A stretch of 64,000 bases of DNA from Agarophyton chilense (GCA_030374765.1 JARGXX010000095.1:930001-994000); one strand, 5' to 3'. Positions 30,603-42,367 are shown, counted from the stretch's first letter. A program made the numbers and translations. The notes: a model not told the origin generated them from the sequence alone.

Positions 30603-33600
30603 CAGCCCAGAACCCGTTTCATCATCGGTACTCGGGGTTCAACCTGTAACATCAGGGACGCAGCCCGTTTCAACGAGTGGTGCCCGCCCCGATCCAGTCC
30701 AAGAACTCGAGGACCTGGGTCTCAGCCACGTCCCGGAGTCATACCGCCATCGATTGCCAGAACTCTTAAGGGACTTCACCACTATGCGAGACGGCTCCCT
30801 TGGTGAGATTGCCACTACGGAACGCCGGATTTATTTGCTACCGGACACCCGACCCATCTCTCAGCACCCATACCGTGCCGGCCCAGCCGCACGCGCGGAG
30901 GAAAAGGCGCAAGTGGATAAAATGCTTCGAGCAGGAGTCATTGAAACGGCTCTGTCACCGTGGGCTTCTGCAGTAGTACTGGCTCCAAACCAGGATGGTT
31001 CCTGGAGGTTTTTCGTCGACTACCGTCGGTTGAATTCCGTTACCGTCAAGGACGTGTATCCAATCCCAAGAATGGACGAGTACATTGACTCGCTGGGCAC
31101 CGCCACCGTCTTTACAACCCTGGAAGCCAATTGGGTATACTGGCAAGTTCCGGTAAGGAAGCAAGACCCGGATAAAACCGCTTTCGCGTGTCACTCCGGT
31201 CTCTACCGTTTCAAACGGATGCCTTTTGGTCTTATCAACGCCACCGCCACTTTCCAGCGAGCCATCGACATCCTATTGGCCCGCTTCAAATGGCGTACCT
31301 GCCTGGTCTACCTGGATGACATAATCGTCTTCTCAGATAATCTGGACAAACATCTCACTCATGTGAGGGATATCATGTCTACGCTACGAGATGCGGGTGT
31401 CACTCTTAAGTTGAAGAAATTTGACTTCTTCACTGACACCGTGAAGTATCTCGGTCCTGTTATCCGTCCAGGTCGTTTTACAATCGAAGAGACTCGTGTT
31501 AAGTCACTCAAAGAGGCTAAAGAACCGCGGACGCAAACCGAGCTTCGTTCCTTTTTGGGACTTGCAAACGTCTACCGACGATTCATCCCTCACTTTGCGG
31601 ACAAGGCTGCACCGTTAAACGCGCTTTTGCGGAAAGGCCAACCACCAAAACTGGACCCCTTAACGCCCGTTCAAACGGAATCTTTCAACTCTCTTAAGGA
31701 TTCTGTCGTCTTTACCCCGATCGTCTCGTTGCCCAAACCTGGAAGGCTTCACCGTAGATACGGACGCCAGCGACTACCAATTAGGTTGTGCACTGTTTCA
31801 AACTGCACTTAATGGGGAAAGACGCCCCGTAGGGAACTGGTCCCGATCGCTAAACGTCAACTAGAAAAATTAGTTCGTCTCGGAGAACGAATGCCTTGCA
31901 GTAGTGTGGGCATTAAAAACGTTGCGCCCCTATCTCATGGGTAACCATTTCACCGTTTTTACGGACCACGCATCACTTCGATGGCTACTCTCCATCTCGG
32001 AGCCTTCAGGCCGCTTGATGCGTTGGCGTCTCCGTCTAGCAGAATTTGACTTTGACGTGCAGTACCGAAAAGGATCGTGCAACACCCAGGCCGATGCTCT
32101 CTCCCGCCTGGTCACTACTGGCGAAGCACTACCCGTCAAAGACGATAAAAAAACCCTGCTTTGCAGTGAATGGCGACGACGCTACAATCGAGGACGAGGA
32201 ACAAGACACGGACCCTTCAGATTCCGGTTCCGAATTGGACGAGTTTCTTCTCTCTGAAGATTCCGAGAAACCCTTACCAGGGAACTTCGTGCCTAATACT
32301 GCAGAGGAGATGATACGGGAGCAATCCGCTGACCCGTTCTGCGCGAAGGTCCGCGCTCAACTCAATGGAGGAGGTACTCTCCCCTTTCAGGTGAATGACG
32401 CCGGACACCTTGTACGCACTGTCGGATCGCACCCACAAATCGTGGTACCACATAACCTCCAGTCAACAGTATTGCAGATGTCGCACTACTCCAAACTGAG
32501 TGGCCACGTCGGGGGACGGAAACTTTACCTCACCCTACGCCGTAACATCTACTGGCCTGCCATGGCAGTGGACTGCTACGCAACGGTGCGGTTTTGTACC
32601 GATTGCTCTCGGAACCGTGTCAAACTCCGCCGTCATGCGACGAAGTTGATGCTGTTTCTAGCTCGCGCTCCATTGGAGTCGGTGGCCATCGATATACTCG
32701 GTCCCTTCCTTACCACTAAGCGGAATTACAAGTTCTTCCTCGTAATTACGGATCGCTTCTCCAAGCTGGTCCGGACCGTACCGTTATGGAAGATCTCCGC
32801 TATGAGCGTTGCTCAAGCCTTCGTCCTACACTGGGTCTTCGTCTCCGGTCCACCGGTCAACCTCCTCTCCGATAACGGGAGACAGTTCGCCTCTCGTTTC
32901 TTCGAGGATGTGTGTCACATCTTGGACATTAAGAACCTGTTCACGACCACTTACCACCCCCAAACTAATGGGCAGGCCGAACGGTTCAACCGGACATTAC
33001 TTGCCACACTCCGTTCATACGTTGCAGACCACCCAAAAGATTAGGACTTGTTCACTGATGCGCTCACCTTTGCGTACAATACACAGGTGCACAGGACAAT
33101 TGGATTAACGCCCTTCGAGCTGGTACTGTCCCGTTCTCCACCGCCCGTGGCGCTGGAACCACAGCCCACGCTGGATACCTTTCCGTCACCGACTGCTTAC
33201 CGCGAAGCGTGGAAAACTTGGCTCACGAAGCTCGTTCCCGCCACACGGCGTTCAATAGGCCGAGCCCAGGCCGCTTACAAGCGTGACTTTGATTCCAAAG
33301 CCCCTCGCTCTCCGCCACGTCTCTCCCCCGACGGTTGTGTATTCATCCGCAAGGAGTATTGGAACCCAGAGAAGGAGAAACGCCACAAGCTGTCACCCGT
33401 TGCCGACGGCCCCTTTCGGGTTATTTCAGTGGCTCCCGACACTGTCATTGTTGACCTCTCTGGTAATCACGAACGCATCTCCCGAGATCGCGTGGTTTCG
33501 GCTCCTCCGCCGTTAACATCCCAACCTACTGGTGTGACTGCTCCCGTTGAAACGGATTCATCGACCCCCTTACCCCAGGTCCACCCGCGTCCCTACGCGT

Positions 33601-33726
33601 TACCACACCTATCTCGGCGTTTGTCTGACCTTCCGCTACCCGCAGCGCCCAACCCGCAAGGAATCGTGGCGCGCATACGTCGCTCCTCCCCAGTCCACCC
33701 GACGGACACCAACCCCAGTGCATCGT

Positions 33727-33739
33727 CTAAGGAGGGGGA
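33727..33739 (+). other. Internal polypurine tract 2
   Basis: A second internal exact copy of ctaaggaggggga, about 3.0 kb upstream of the 3' tract and 3.1 kb downstream of the first internal copy. Confidence 0.55.
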
Positions 33740-34995
33740 GGCGCCCGACAGCCGTCGTAATCCGGTCGGTACCGTCGCTGGAACCGCCGCACCGTTGCGT
33801 GTCATTCTTCGCCCATCAGGGGTGCCTGATACCGACGTCCTGCACGACTCGACGCAGCCGCTATCCAAGCCTCAGAACGCAGATGCGGATAACGCCACCA
33901 ACATTCGACGAGGTGTCTCCACACGTGCAACACGGAATGCAAATGCGCTCGATGCACCGCAGTCTGATACAGTACGAGTGGACGACGCACCGCCAAGTAC
34001 CCTGCACAGGCAGGCGGATACATCCACGGCGCCGACGCCGGACAGCAAGCCATTGGAACCCTCACGTGACTACACGGAACCTCGCCGTGGGACAGGGAGG
34101 TGCGACAATGCGCCACCGCCCCAGCGAATCTAACCGCCAAAGCGAGTTTCACCACGACGATTAGCGGAACGACCACCCGGGTTACCCGCTGGTGTGGTCC
34201 CTCCAACCGGAGTGGGAAGCGCCAAAACAAGTCCGGCACTTGGAGAAAATGAACCGCCGAAGTCGGGTCGACATTCTACTCAGCCGAGGACTGCCTTGCG
34301 CGCTACACGGTCTGACCGGAGCGAAGCCGCCCAACGCGTGATCACTTCGGTACCCCCTGGCTTAGGACGGGTACCACCCGGAAATAGCGACACCGTCACA
34401 CGGGATGGCCGGGAAGTGTACCGACAAGAGTTCGTGGTCGGACGCATTCTGGAGCACTCCTACCACCCAAAGGGGTATATCCAATACTTGGTCCGTTGGT
34501 ACGGGTACGGTCCCGAATGGGATTCTGACGAACCGATAGAGCACCTACCTCGGTCAAAGGTAGTACAGTATGATCGTCGTACTGTTAAGGCTTTGCCGGC
34601 TACCATAGACCAAGCCCAAGTGGGATAAGAAGACATACGATGGGGATAAAGGAACAGAAGATCTGGATAAGGACCCTTGGAAGAAGGAGAAGATGCACAG
34701 AAGACCTGGAAAAGGACACTCAGAAGAAGTGGAAGAGAAGAAAGAAAACAAATACGTCATAGGCGGAAGCAGTTTACGATTTTCGAAGTTGCTGCACACA
34801 CTACCGCACAGTGGGATATACTAACCAAGATCCCAAGGGATCAGTTGAAAGAACCCGGATTACCGTGCACGCCAGCCGAATCGCTAGCTGAGTTACTCCC
34901 GCCGGCCAGGCGTGCCACGAGGGCGTCTCTCATCGTACCGATGTCGCCGCTCGCCGCTTGCGCGTTCAGTCCTACATCCAGAAGGAACTGGAAGA

Positions 34996-36708
34996 TCACG
35001 GCCGCCTCTGGGCGTATGGGAACCTCGATAACTTCCGGTTCGTCCGGCAACGCCGCCGCCACTGGATCGACCACTGCACCTGCGTGAGTCGCTCCCTGCG
35101 CCGGCTGCGCCGTAGTATCGGCACCATCGGGGTCTCCGCGTCTTCCATGACCTCGTCGCCACGGTATTCGACCTCCTCGTCCGGGAGATCATCACCGCCA
35201 TAGGCGTAGTAGAAGTCATCCAAGTTGACAAACCCCACGGGGTGCCCGTATGGTACGCCTCGTGGAGCCATCCGGAGTGCCGACGCCTCCGCCTCGGAGA
35301 TCTCTTGCTGCTCCCATGGGTTAAAGAAGATGAAATCTCCCGCCAACGGCGTGCGTCGCCCCGGAGACCAATCAGCCCCACCGGATTCTTGACCACGGCC
35401 GATCTGCTGGACCGGCACGACAGCCCAGTCGGCACGCCCAATGATGTCGATGAGCTCCTGAGCTTCATCAGCGTTATTGACACCTCCAAGAGGGAGTTGA
35501 AGGTCCAGCTGCCGGATGTAACCACGCAAACGCGGAGGAAGATACCACAGTCGATACTGGTCGTAGGCTTCTCACAAGATGTACGCCGCGGCGCGGACTG
35601 CCCATTCGGTTAGGACCACGGACCATAAGCCGGAGTGCGGATCCTCGATGAGGTACGAGCCCAGGTAGGAGACGACTGGAGGCAACTCCACGTAACATCC
35701 CCGGCACACCTCGACGGAGGACCACCACCCAGGCAGGGGAACGTATCGCCCGAACTGGTAGAAGGGACTAATCCGGTTTATCTCCGTGTTCTGATAAGGG
35801 ACAAGGAACCCAAAGCGGGATCTGCCCCGACGCTCTTCGCGGATGAAGTTCTGTAACCACCGATATCGGGACTCACGACGAAGGTGACGGAACTCGGCAC
35901 GAAGGATCGGACGGACCCAGCAGATCGCTTCTTGACGCGTTCGCGGTTGACCGCGCCATGCGTAAGTTTCCAACGCCGTAAGGCGGTCACAATAGCCGAT
36001 CTCACCCTGCGTCCGGTAAATCCGTAGGTCGAAGCCGAATTCGTCGGGGATGGGGTATTGGAAGTTCGCCCGGTTGATCCGTTAGTAGCCGATGAGGACG
36101 AAGGTACAATGCGCCTCTTCCGCCGAATCGCGCCTTTGCTGCAGAATCGCGTGAACGGGACCCGCTACACGGCGTCGCCAGTCCCACGAAGTGGTGATCA
36201 AAGCCAGCAGCTCGCCCGGGAGACGCGCATTGCCATCAGCATATGCGGCCACGAGTTCTTCGTCGAAGACCGCTGTCGAATGGAACCACGGAGCTCTCCG
36301 GAGAATCGCCGCATGTTGACGCGGGTTTAACCCGACGAGTTCGTCGTAACTGGGCCAGGTGTCCTCCGCAGGAGTGATGTGGCTTGAAGCTTCAACGGGA
36401 CCCCGGGATCGGCTCGGCGCGGTTGAGGAGGCACTCCCCCGCGGAAGGGGAGCCGAATGGAAACCGGAGAAGTAACCCCGGCGGGGATTGTTACCACCGT
36501 TCATCGAGAGTGCTGGTCGCCGAGGTATCGGGATGTGGTCGCTGGAAGTTGGCGTACGACGCGGAAGAGCGCTCGAAGTTCGAGGAGTGGTTACCGCGTT
36601 GTTGCGTTTGTCGTTCGGTGATGCAGCTCTGCCTTCGACAGTCGAGTGGTCGCTGGACGCGTTACGCGGGTTGCTCTTATGCCGGTTGGACCGTTGCCTC
36701 CCCGCCAT
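34996..36708 (-). pseudogene. Antisense coding region of the chromovirus, function unknown
   Basis: On the strand opposite to gag-pol, coding-like sequence starts at an ATG (36,708) only about 35 bp from the 3' LTR and runs toward the chromodomain. The product is Ser/Arg/Pro-rich and basic at first, then more globular, with several Trp-rich stretches (for example TWPSYDELVGLNPRQHAAIL and REFRHL-type arginine-rich parts). It resembles no domain I know. It is broken in a few places. The position, between integrase and 3' LTR on the opposite strand, is that of antisense accessory frames reported in some plant Ty3 elements. Confidence 0.5.
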
Positions 36709-36728
36709 GTCGACGGCGTGTTCGTCAC

Positions 36729-36741
36729 CTAAGGAGGGGGA
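36729..36741 (+). other. 3' polypurine tract
   Basis: ctaaggaggggga ends two bases before the 3' LTR start (tgaagg), the expected position for the plus-strand primer. Confidence 0.75.
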
Positions 36742-36743
36742 TA

Positions 36744-37630
36744 TGAAGGACAATGCCCTTCAAGGGGGTTTCTTCGCAGGACTTAGAAGTTTCGCTCGCT
36801 TGAGGAATAGCTTGGGCTATGACAAGCTATACCGCTATTTCGTGCTGACAGCCGGTTAGGACCGGAAGTGCACACGGGTGGAACACGTGGACTGCACGGA
36901 TGGCAACGCTCGAGTGCGAGGCGTGTCACACGTGGCCCGGATTCTACCTAATGGTTAGTATTATTTAGTAATTTTTAGTATTTATTTGGCTACGCTATCG
37001 CTATTTAGTGTCTATTTTTCGGGCGCGCGCCCACTCTCAGGGGCCGCGCGCCACACTACTTAGAAGGTTGAGCACAGCTACCCTGTAAAGACCCTCTTGT
37101 GAGATCCAAGGAGGGAGTCTTGGCTCTGAACTTTTCGCCTTTGGCGCGTCTTCACTGCCTACTGCGTGAGCGACCGTGGCACGTTAGTTCATCCACCCCT
37201 CTGTCGACCAGAGTGCTACCACCACCGTGGGTTCATATTTAATCGCCGACACTTGTCGTAGTCTCGCCCCTGTATAGGGTTTCGCCCCCGTTTTCCTCTT
37301 GTTCTCTTTTTTGGCTCTCGTGAGTGGCCGCACCACTCACCGCGCTCGTTTACATCATAAGAGTGTTTCCTCGCTCCTTTTCCGACAATCGCCGTGGTAC
37401 CGCTCCGAATAAGATTGGTCACACCCCGGACTGTACCGTGCTCACCTAAACACTCTAGGTACATCCCGCCGGATTGGCCTCGGTCTTACACCCGACTCCG
37501 TCGTGCCTTTCCAGAGTGGCTCTGTTTCTGTGCTTTGCTGGGACTCGACTCCTCCGTCTGAGGCGTGTCTCTTAAGAGAGGAAGATCCCGAACATCTTCG
37601 TGGTGTCTCCGCTTCAAGCGTTGTCCTACA
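36744..37630 (+). repeat. 3' LTR
   Basis: 887 bp, paired with the 5' LTR. It is followed immediately, without a visible target duplication, by dispersed repeat copy B. Confidence 0.9.
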
Positions 37631-37950
37631 GACTGCACTCTCCAGATCACTCGGGAGGGGCCAGCAAGGCACGGTCTCTGACCTAGTGTCATAGACCTGG
37701 CCAGCACTGGCTACAGTGCCAGGTGGCCACTTCACTACTGTACTAAAATAGAAATAATTACAATTACAATTACAATTACTAACAATTACTGAACCAGAAG
37801 GTTCATGTCAACACTACACGTGGCTGACAACACCTAGATGGTCGCTCACCCGGGAGCTGCATGGCGAATGATACCTCACATCCATCACCTACAAGGTCAG
37901 TGTAGTATATTGACAACCTCAAAGGTCAAAAACTCTGCCACTATACGAAA
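37631..37950 (+). repeat. Dispersed repeat, copy B
   Basis: Matches copy A at 13,286-13,612 in the same orientation, beginning exactly at the LTR edge (gactgcactctcc). The middle carries an expanded caatta run. The sequence left of the 5' LTR shows no other half of this repeat. Confidence 0.75.
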
Positions 37951-39161
37951 GAATAAGGTTTAACCTTGATGGTCCAGATTTCTATAAAATTTATTTGTGT
38001 GATCTACGAAAAAAAGAAAGAAAGAATTTGTGACCACGAATTCAGGAAGGGCATTGGGCATGGTTTCAAATGGAACCTCTATTAAATAAGCAACTGATAT
38101 AACTTTTTTTAAACTTATATGGACTCTGGTAAGTATTGTGAGGTTCAAGAAAACTATCCGCTACCCGTTACATACTGTGGGAACTGAGAAGAACTAATTT
38201 TTCGGCAAAAAAATGCACCTTTGCATACGTCGGACTCTATGAAGCAGTGGTTTAATAGTCTAAATACGTCGGGTACAGAATGGCTTGCGGACATTTTTGA
38301 ACTCAATTTTATCGGGAAATTTTTGGGGAATGTTGACCCGAATGGTTCAGGGGCAAGGAAGCAGTTTGGTATAGTTTTTGATTTAAAAAATTGTATCAAA
38401 GATTGCTGGGAAAAATTTGACTGTAATGGTATCAATCCTTTTATAGAATAAATGCCAAAGCGTTGCATAATTGTTATGTAGGCTAAAGGAGCAAAAATAA
38501 ACTACTGAACTCGCGCTAGAATAAAAAGGATGCAATAAAGGTTATGTTTTTGAAACGGTATTTTTACTTCAAAATTTTTTTCACACTGATTTTGTTAGTT
38601 TTACTGTAGCCAAAATGTCGATTTTTGGAAAATTTGCGCGAGGGATATGATTTTGAAACAGGCTTTACATCGTCGCTGTTGGAACTGAAAGAAGGCTTTT
38701 GAGTTTGGAAATTGGAAATCTACAGTGCCCGAAATTTCATGTTATCTATTTCTTAAACTCATAGAACGGCCCTAACTTGGTAACGCTCATCCCTCCGGCC
38801 CTGGGACCCGTTCGGGGCCGAGGGGTCACCCTCCCAACAATCGCATAGCATCACTCATCCTCAAGGATATCCTTTGGCATGTGCTACATGCTCTAAAGGG
38901 CACTCACTTTCACCACTTGAGCAAACCGTACTGGTCATTTGTTCGATCCTAAGCTTCTCATAAAGAGCTAAGGCTCCGAAGTTTACGACTACATAGTAGA
39001 CGTTGAAACGGAAATTCTTTCAAAAGGGTTTAACAAAGTTCTTTGTATTCTTGTGATCACAATTATGATGAAACCGCTCTTTATTTCTATACTTTCATCC
39101 TACACTAGGTGTGATGAAATCCGTTTCTACAACTCTAAACACACAGCCTGCACCAAGAATG
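37951..39161. other. Intergenic sequence, right edge of repeat island
   Basis: About 1.2 kb, AT-rich at first. Short opposing frames at 38,154-38,468 have no family features. It includes the 3' flank of the TPX2-like gene. Nothing else recognised. Confidence 0.4.
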
Positions 39162-42100
39162 TCACAAGTGAGGCTTGGGGCTGGGGTGTGAGAAGTCTGG
39201 CATCGGTCTGGCCTTGAACACCCTGCGCCGCCTCTCCATCTCTTCTCGTTTGCGTATTTGCTCCTCCAGCTGTCTCCGCGCCTTTGCCTGCAACTCCGCC
39301 CCTGTCAAGTGGAAGGGTTCAGGGATCGTAATCGGCCTTCTCGGCGGTTTTCCAGTTTCCGATAATGTTGCTCGTCTAGATCTCCCAGCTCCAGGCATTC
39401 CTCTAGCTTCCTGTAGCTTAGAAGAAGCCGCAGCCCCTCTGAGACTGCCTGGAGAAAGTGTGGCCCGTCTATTATTGTTAAACGACAATGTTCTTCGTAG
39501 AGGAACATTTAAAGGCCCAATATCGGCCACTCCTTGGGGAGAGGGCTTCGGTCGATTGTTCGGCGTTACAGGCGACGATGCCGTACCCGCCCTTCGCATC
39601 ATACCCAATTGAGCTCCAGATCCAATAGGGGGCGCTCCATTGAACGTGGAACCGCGTGGTAAGCGGTCACCAGGCGATGAAGAGCCACGATCTCTGTTAC
39701 GAGCATTCAACAACTCTGCCACACGAGGTAGCTTGACCGACTTGCGATCGTTCGAAAACTTTCTCGAAGTTCCTAAACTTAGACGACGAGACTGTTGTTG
39801 GGAAGCAACAGAAGAAGTACCACGTCCCCTCAGAGGGCTCAACCCCTTCGGAGATGTAGCCGCACTTCTGGAGGACGGACTCAATGTTCCAGAAGATGAA
39901 GCTCTGCTCGGCGGTAGACGGGACGACATAATACGAGATCCAGGAGACAAAGAAGTTGTCGTCATAGCACCGCCCAAGTGTCTTCTCGGGACAGTTCCAA
40001 CGTCACCTTCTAGCCTTTCTGTCTTTGTGCTTGACGCACTCAAATTAGCCGGACTGGTTGTATGATGAGACCCTCTAGGAATCCGCGACGGCGTCAGAGT
40101 CCTCCTTGTTTCGGTTTTCATGTGAGTCTTTTCTGCGTTCAGTGCTTTGGATTTCGACAGATCGCCGTTAGAGGGTACGCTTTCGTTCTCCGGACAGGGT
40201 GTTTTTGTATGGAATACTATTTCCTGAGGTTCTCTCACTTCCGAGTCAATCGTCTCATCCTGCAAGTCAACAGGGCTAATCTCTCTCTGAAGCACCGGGA
40301 CGCTGGCTCTCTGGACTGATGTGCCGGCGTCGGCTGGAATGGGAGTCTCGGCCATTGCGGATTCAGTCGCATCACTTGTTCCCTCATGGAGTGCAACAGC
40401 AGGCGGAGAATCATGTTTTTCAGAGGGCCTCTCGGATGCGCCGTCGGCGTATTCCCGTACGACCTTTCCCTCAGTGCCATATTCCGAGTTCGAGATGCTC
40501 CCGTCTTGTTTGCGCACGTCCTCTGCCGCTAGCGAGACGGTCTTGCTATCTGGTGCTAGGGCGACTGACTCACTGTACTCATCGACCTTGCGCACTTCCG
40601 ACAAAGTTGCAACACTTGCGACATTCGCTGGAGGTACAGGTGCAGCAGCGGCGCCATCCATCTCAGATATCTTGTGCTCAGAAGGAGAATTGATTGGTGC
40701 GGAGTCGACAAGAACGGCACTCATTGCGGACTGCGAATCTTGCTCTTCATCGGTCCCCTGTTTGGGAGATGGATTTAACGTAACTGTGGAATACGCCTCA
40801 GTTGTCAATTCGAGTGCGTAGTTGTCGGTATCACGATTCTGATTTGTTGTACTAGTCATAACAGTCTCGATGACAGAGACTCGTTCCAGTTGTGAGTCGT
40901 TCTCTATCTCCGTTGAAACGGTCGTAGATGTGATTGTAAATGATCTTGAGTTTGATTCCACTTCCGGAATGTGCGATTTTTCAACCACTGGCTTTGACAC
41001 TGATGGCTGCGCTCTATCAAAGTCGTCGCTCGCCTGTGCTGGCACCTGCGTCTGTACTGGAGAGTTTGTCATATCACCGCTCTTTTCACGCATGTGCTCT
41101 CCTCCCGACGACTTATCAAATGGAGTAGAAGTATCTTGCTGAGCGTGGTTGTGTGGCTGTTTCGCGTCCACGCCATCAGCAGATGTGATCGCACTGCGGT
41201 GCTTTTCGGCAGAGACAGTGTGTTGAATAGATTCAGCTGCTGCATGTTGTGATGCTGGTATGCCCGCGGCCTTGGAGTAGGTGTCCAGCGTTTCGATTGC
41301 ATGAGCAACAGATTCGTCAGTGATGTCAAGATTGTCGGCATCTACATGGAGAGACTTGGCAAGAGCATCAACATTGGTAGCGCTGCCTTCAAAGGCATCC
41401 CCATCATCATCGGTTACGCCCTCACCTGGTTTGGCAACAGTGGAAGCGGTTTGTCCAACAGCATACGATGAATCCGACGGCGATGTCGGAGTGGTGCTTT
41501 CCGGAACATCCAGCTCAGATCTAGATGTTGATGCGACGGAAAGCGCGCGTTGAGAAGCACGCTCAGCTTCATCGGGCAAGAAATCAAACTCTGAGGGATC
41601 AATGGTAGCACCAACAGAAGACAAATCAATATCATCTTCGAAAGCTATAATGTCATCCTTGGATGCAGCGTAAATTGTGTCCGCTTCCTCGGCAAAAGAT
41701 ACGGAAGATTTGGAATGAACAGGGCGTTGAAATTGTTGGACAATAGAAGCTATGGATGGTACTGGTTTTGAAGCGTCTGATAAACGCTGCTCAGCGTCGA
41801 GACGATGGACTATTGGAGCGATTGATGTTGAGGAAGGATGCTTAGCGCCATCTGCTGACATGCGGTTGGTGGTGTTTGATTCGAAATGCTGAACAATGTC
41901 GGCGATTGAACGGGTTGTAGAAGAGCCGCCGAAGCGTTGTACAGGGGAAGGCGAAGTGGCACTGACGTTGTAGTCGGAGGTGACGGAGACGGCTTCATCA
42001 ATGCCCAGACTGGAAAATGTAGACTGCCTCGACAAAACAGCTTGAGGTTGAGCGGAAGAAAGGGGTGGGTCTGAAGCTGAGTTGTGTTGAGGAATCATGA

Positions 42101-42341
42101 CGGGTGGCTCCAAATGCTTTACGGTGGCGGTGTATATGTCATCTCGATTGTTTCCATGATGGGCTGGGTATTCGTTACGTTGCGGGGGGGGAGGATGTGC
42201 GGATGGATTGTGCTCAAGACGGTGTTCGATTGCGGCGATTGCATTTTGCACGTTGTTCAAAAAGGAGAGGGTGTGCGGCAGCTTGCGCTGCTCGCGGTCA
42301 TCGTCTCGCAGCGAAGATGCGGAGGAACGGTGCGCGTCCAT
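39162..42341 (-). CDS. Large Ser/Thr-rich protein with TPX2-like C-terminal motif
   Basis: This 1,059-residue protein is mostly low complexity: acidic, Ser/Thr/Glu/Val-rich in the first two thirds, then basic and Ser/Pro/Arg-rich from about residue 780 (many RRxS, SPxSR). The last 60 residues read ITIPEPFHLTGAELQ, then a charged helix rich in RKREEMERRRR, then FKARPMPDF. A xxxPFxLx start, a charged coiled helix and the FKARPxP end resemble the TPX2 microtubule-binding repeat. A spindle or microtubule role is inferred from this short match only. The frame stays open upstream through the minisatellite to a TTG; the first ATG is at 42,341, before the repeat. The gene is head-to-head with RACK1. 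Confidence 0.6.
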   Translation of the reverse strand: MDAHRSSASSLRDDDREQRKLPHTLSFLNNVQNAIAAIEHRLEHNPSAHPPPPQRNEYPAHHGNNRDDIYTATVKHLEPPVMIPQHNSASDPPLSSAQPQAVLSRQSTFSSLGIDEAVSVTSDYNVSATSPSPVQRFGGSSTTRSIADIVQHFESNTTNRMSADGAKHPSSTSIAPIVHRLDAEQRLSDASKPVPSIASIVQQFQRPVHSKSSVSFAEEADTIYAASKDDIIAFEDDIDLSSVGATIDPSEFDFLPDEAERASQRALSVASTSRSELDVPESTTPTSPSDSSYAVGQTASTVAKPGEGVTDDDGDAFEGSATNVDALAKSLHVDADNLDITDESVAHAIETLDTYSKAAGIPASQHAAAESIQHTVSAEKHRSAITSADGVDAKQPHNHAQQDTSTPFDKSSGGEHMREKSGDMTNSPVQTQVPAQASDDFDRAQPSVSKPVVEKSHIPEVESNSRSFTITSTTVSTEIENDSQLERVSVIETVMTSTTNQNRDTDNYALELTTEAYSTVTLNPSPKQGTDEEQDSQSAMSAVLVDSAPINSPSEHKISEMDGAAAAPVPPANVASVATLSEVRKVDEYSESVALAPDSKTVSLAAEDVRKQDGSISNSEYGTEGKVVREYADGASERPSEKHDSPPAVALHEGTSDATESAMAETPIPADAGTSVQRASVPVLQREISPVDLQDETIDSEVREPQEIVFHTKTPCPENESVPSNGDLSKSKALNAEKTHMKTETRRTLTPSRIPRGSHHTTSPANLSASSTKTERLEGDVGTVPRRHLGGAMTTTSLSPGSRIMSSRLPPSRASSSGTLSPSSRSAATSPKGLSPLRGRGTSSVASQQQSRRLSLGTSRKFSNDRKSVKLPRVAELLNARNRDRGSSSPGDRLPRGSTFNGAPPIGSGAQLGMMRRAGTASSPVTPNNRPKPSPQGVADIGPLNVPLRRTLSFNNNRRATLSPGSLRGAAASSKLQEARGMPGAGRSRRATLSETGKPPRRPITIPEPFHLTGAELQAKARRQLEEQIRKREEMERRRRVFKARPMPDFSHPSPKPHL

Positions 42342-42367
42342 TCGCAGGTTGGCAGGGAGGGGCGGGG

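Larger units (their letters stand above)
29623..34628 (+). pseudogene. pol region of the chromovirus: PR, RT, RNase H, integrase, chromodomain
   Basis: Parts in order: protease (LTVLDTGASPNFV, about 29.87 kb); reverse transcriptase with FVDYRRLNSVT and YLDDIIVFS (about 30.9-31.5 kb); RNase H with YRKGSCNTQADALSR (to about 32.1 kb); integrase with an HHCC-like head (HYSKLSGHVG...CTDCSRN), a core with LLSDNGRQFAS and YHPQTNGQAERFNR (about 32.45-33.2 kb) and a basic C-terminal region; and a chromodomain (about 34.43-34.58 kb) with YLVRWYGYGPEWDSDEP. The region is broken in a few places. The chromodomain in living relatives guides integration to modified chromatin. Confidence 0.88.
26507..37630 (+). 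mobile_element. Chromodomain-bearing Ty3-type LTR retroelement, near full length, broken
   Basis: Both LTRs, gag, protease, reverse transcriptase, RNase H, integrase, a chromodomain and the 3' polypurine tract are present in the usual Ty3 order, which identifies a chromovirus. The LTRs begin tgaagg and end cctac(a/g). A candidate primer-binding start (TGGTCTCCCGAC) lies three bases after the 5' LTR; its tRNA is not identified. A hand count gives about 65 differences between LTRs over about 890 bp, near 7%, so the insertion is not recent. A handful of breaks interrupts the coding parts. No target-site duplication is visible. Between chromodomain and 3' LTR there are about 2.1 kb of extra sequence with antisense coding character. 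Confidence 0.93.
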
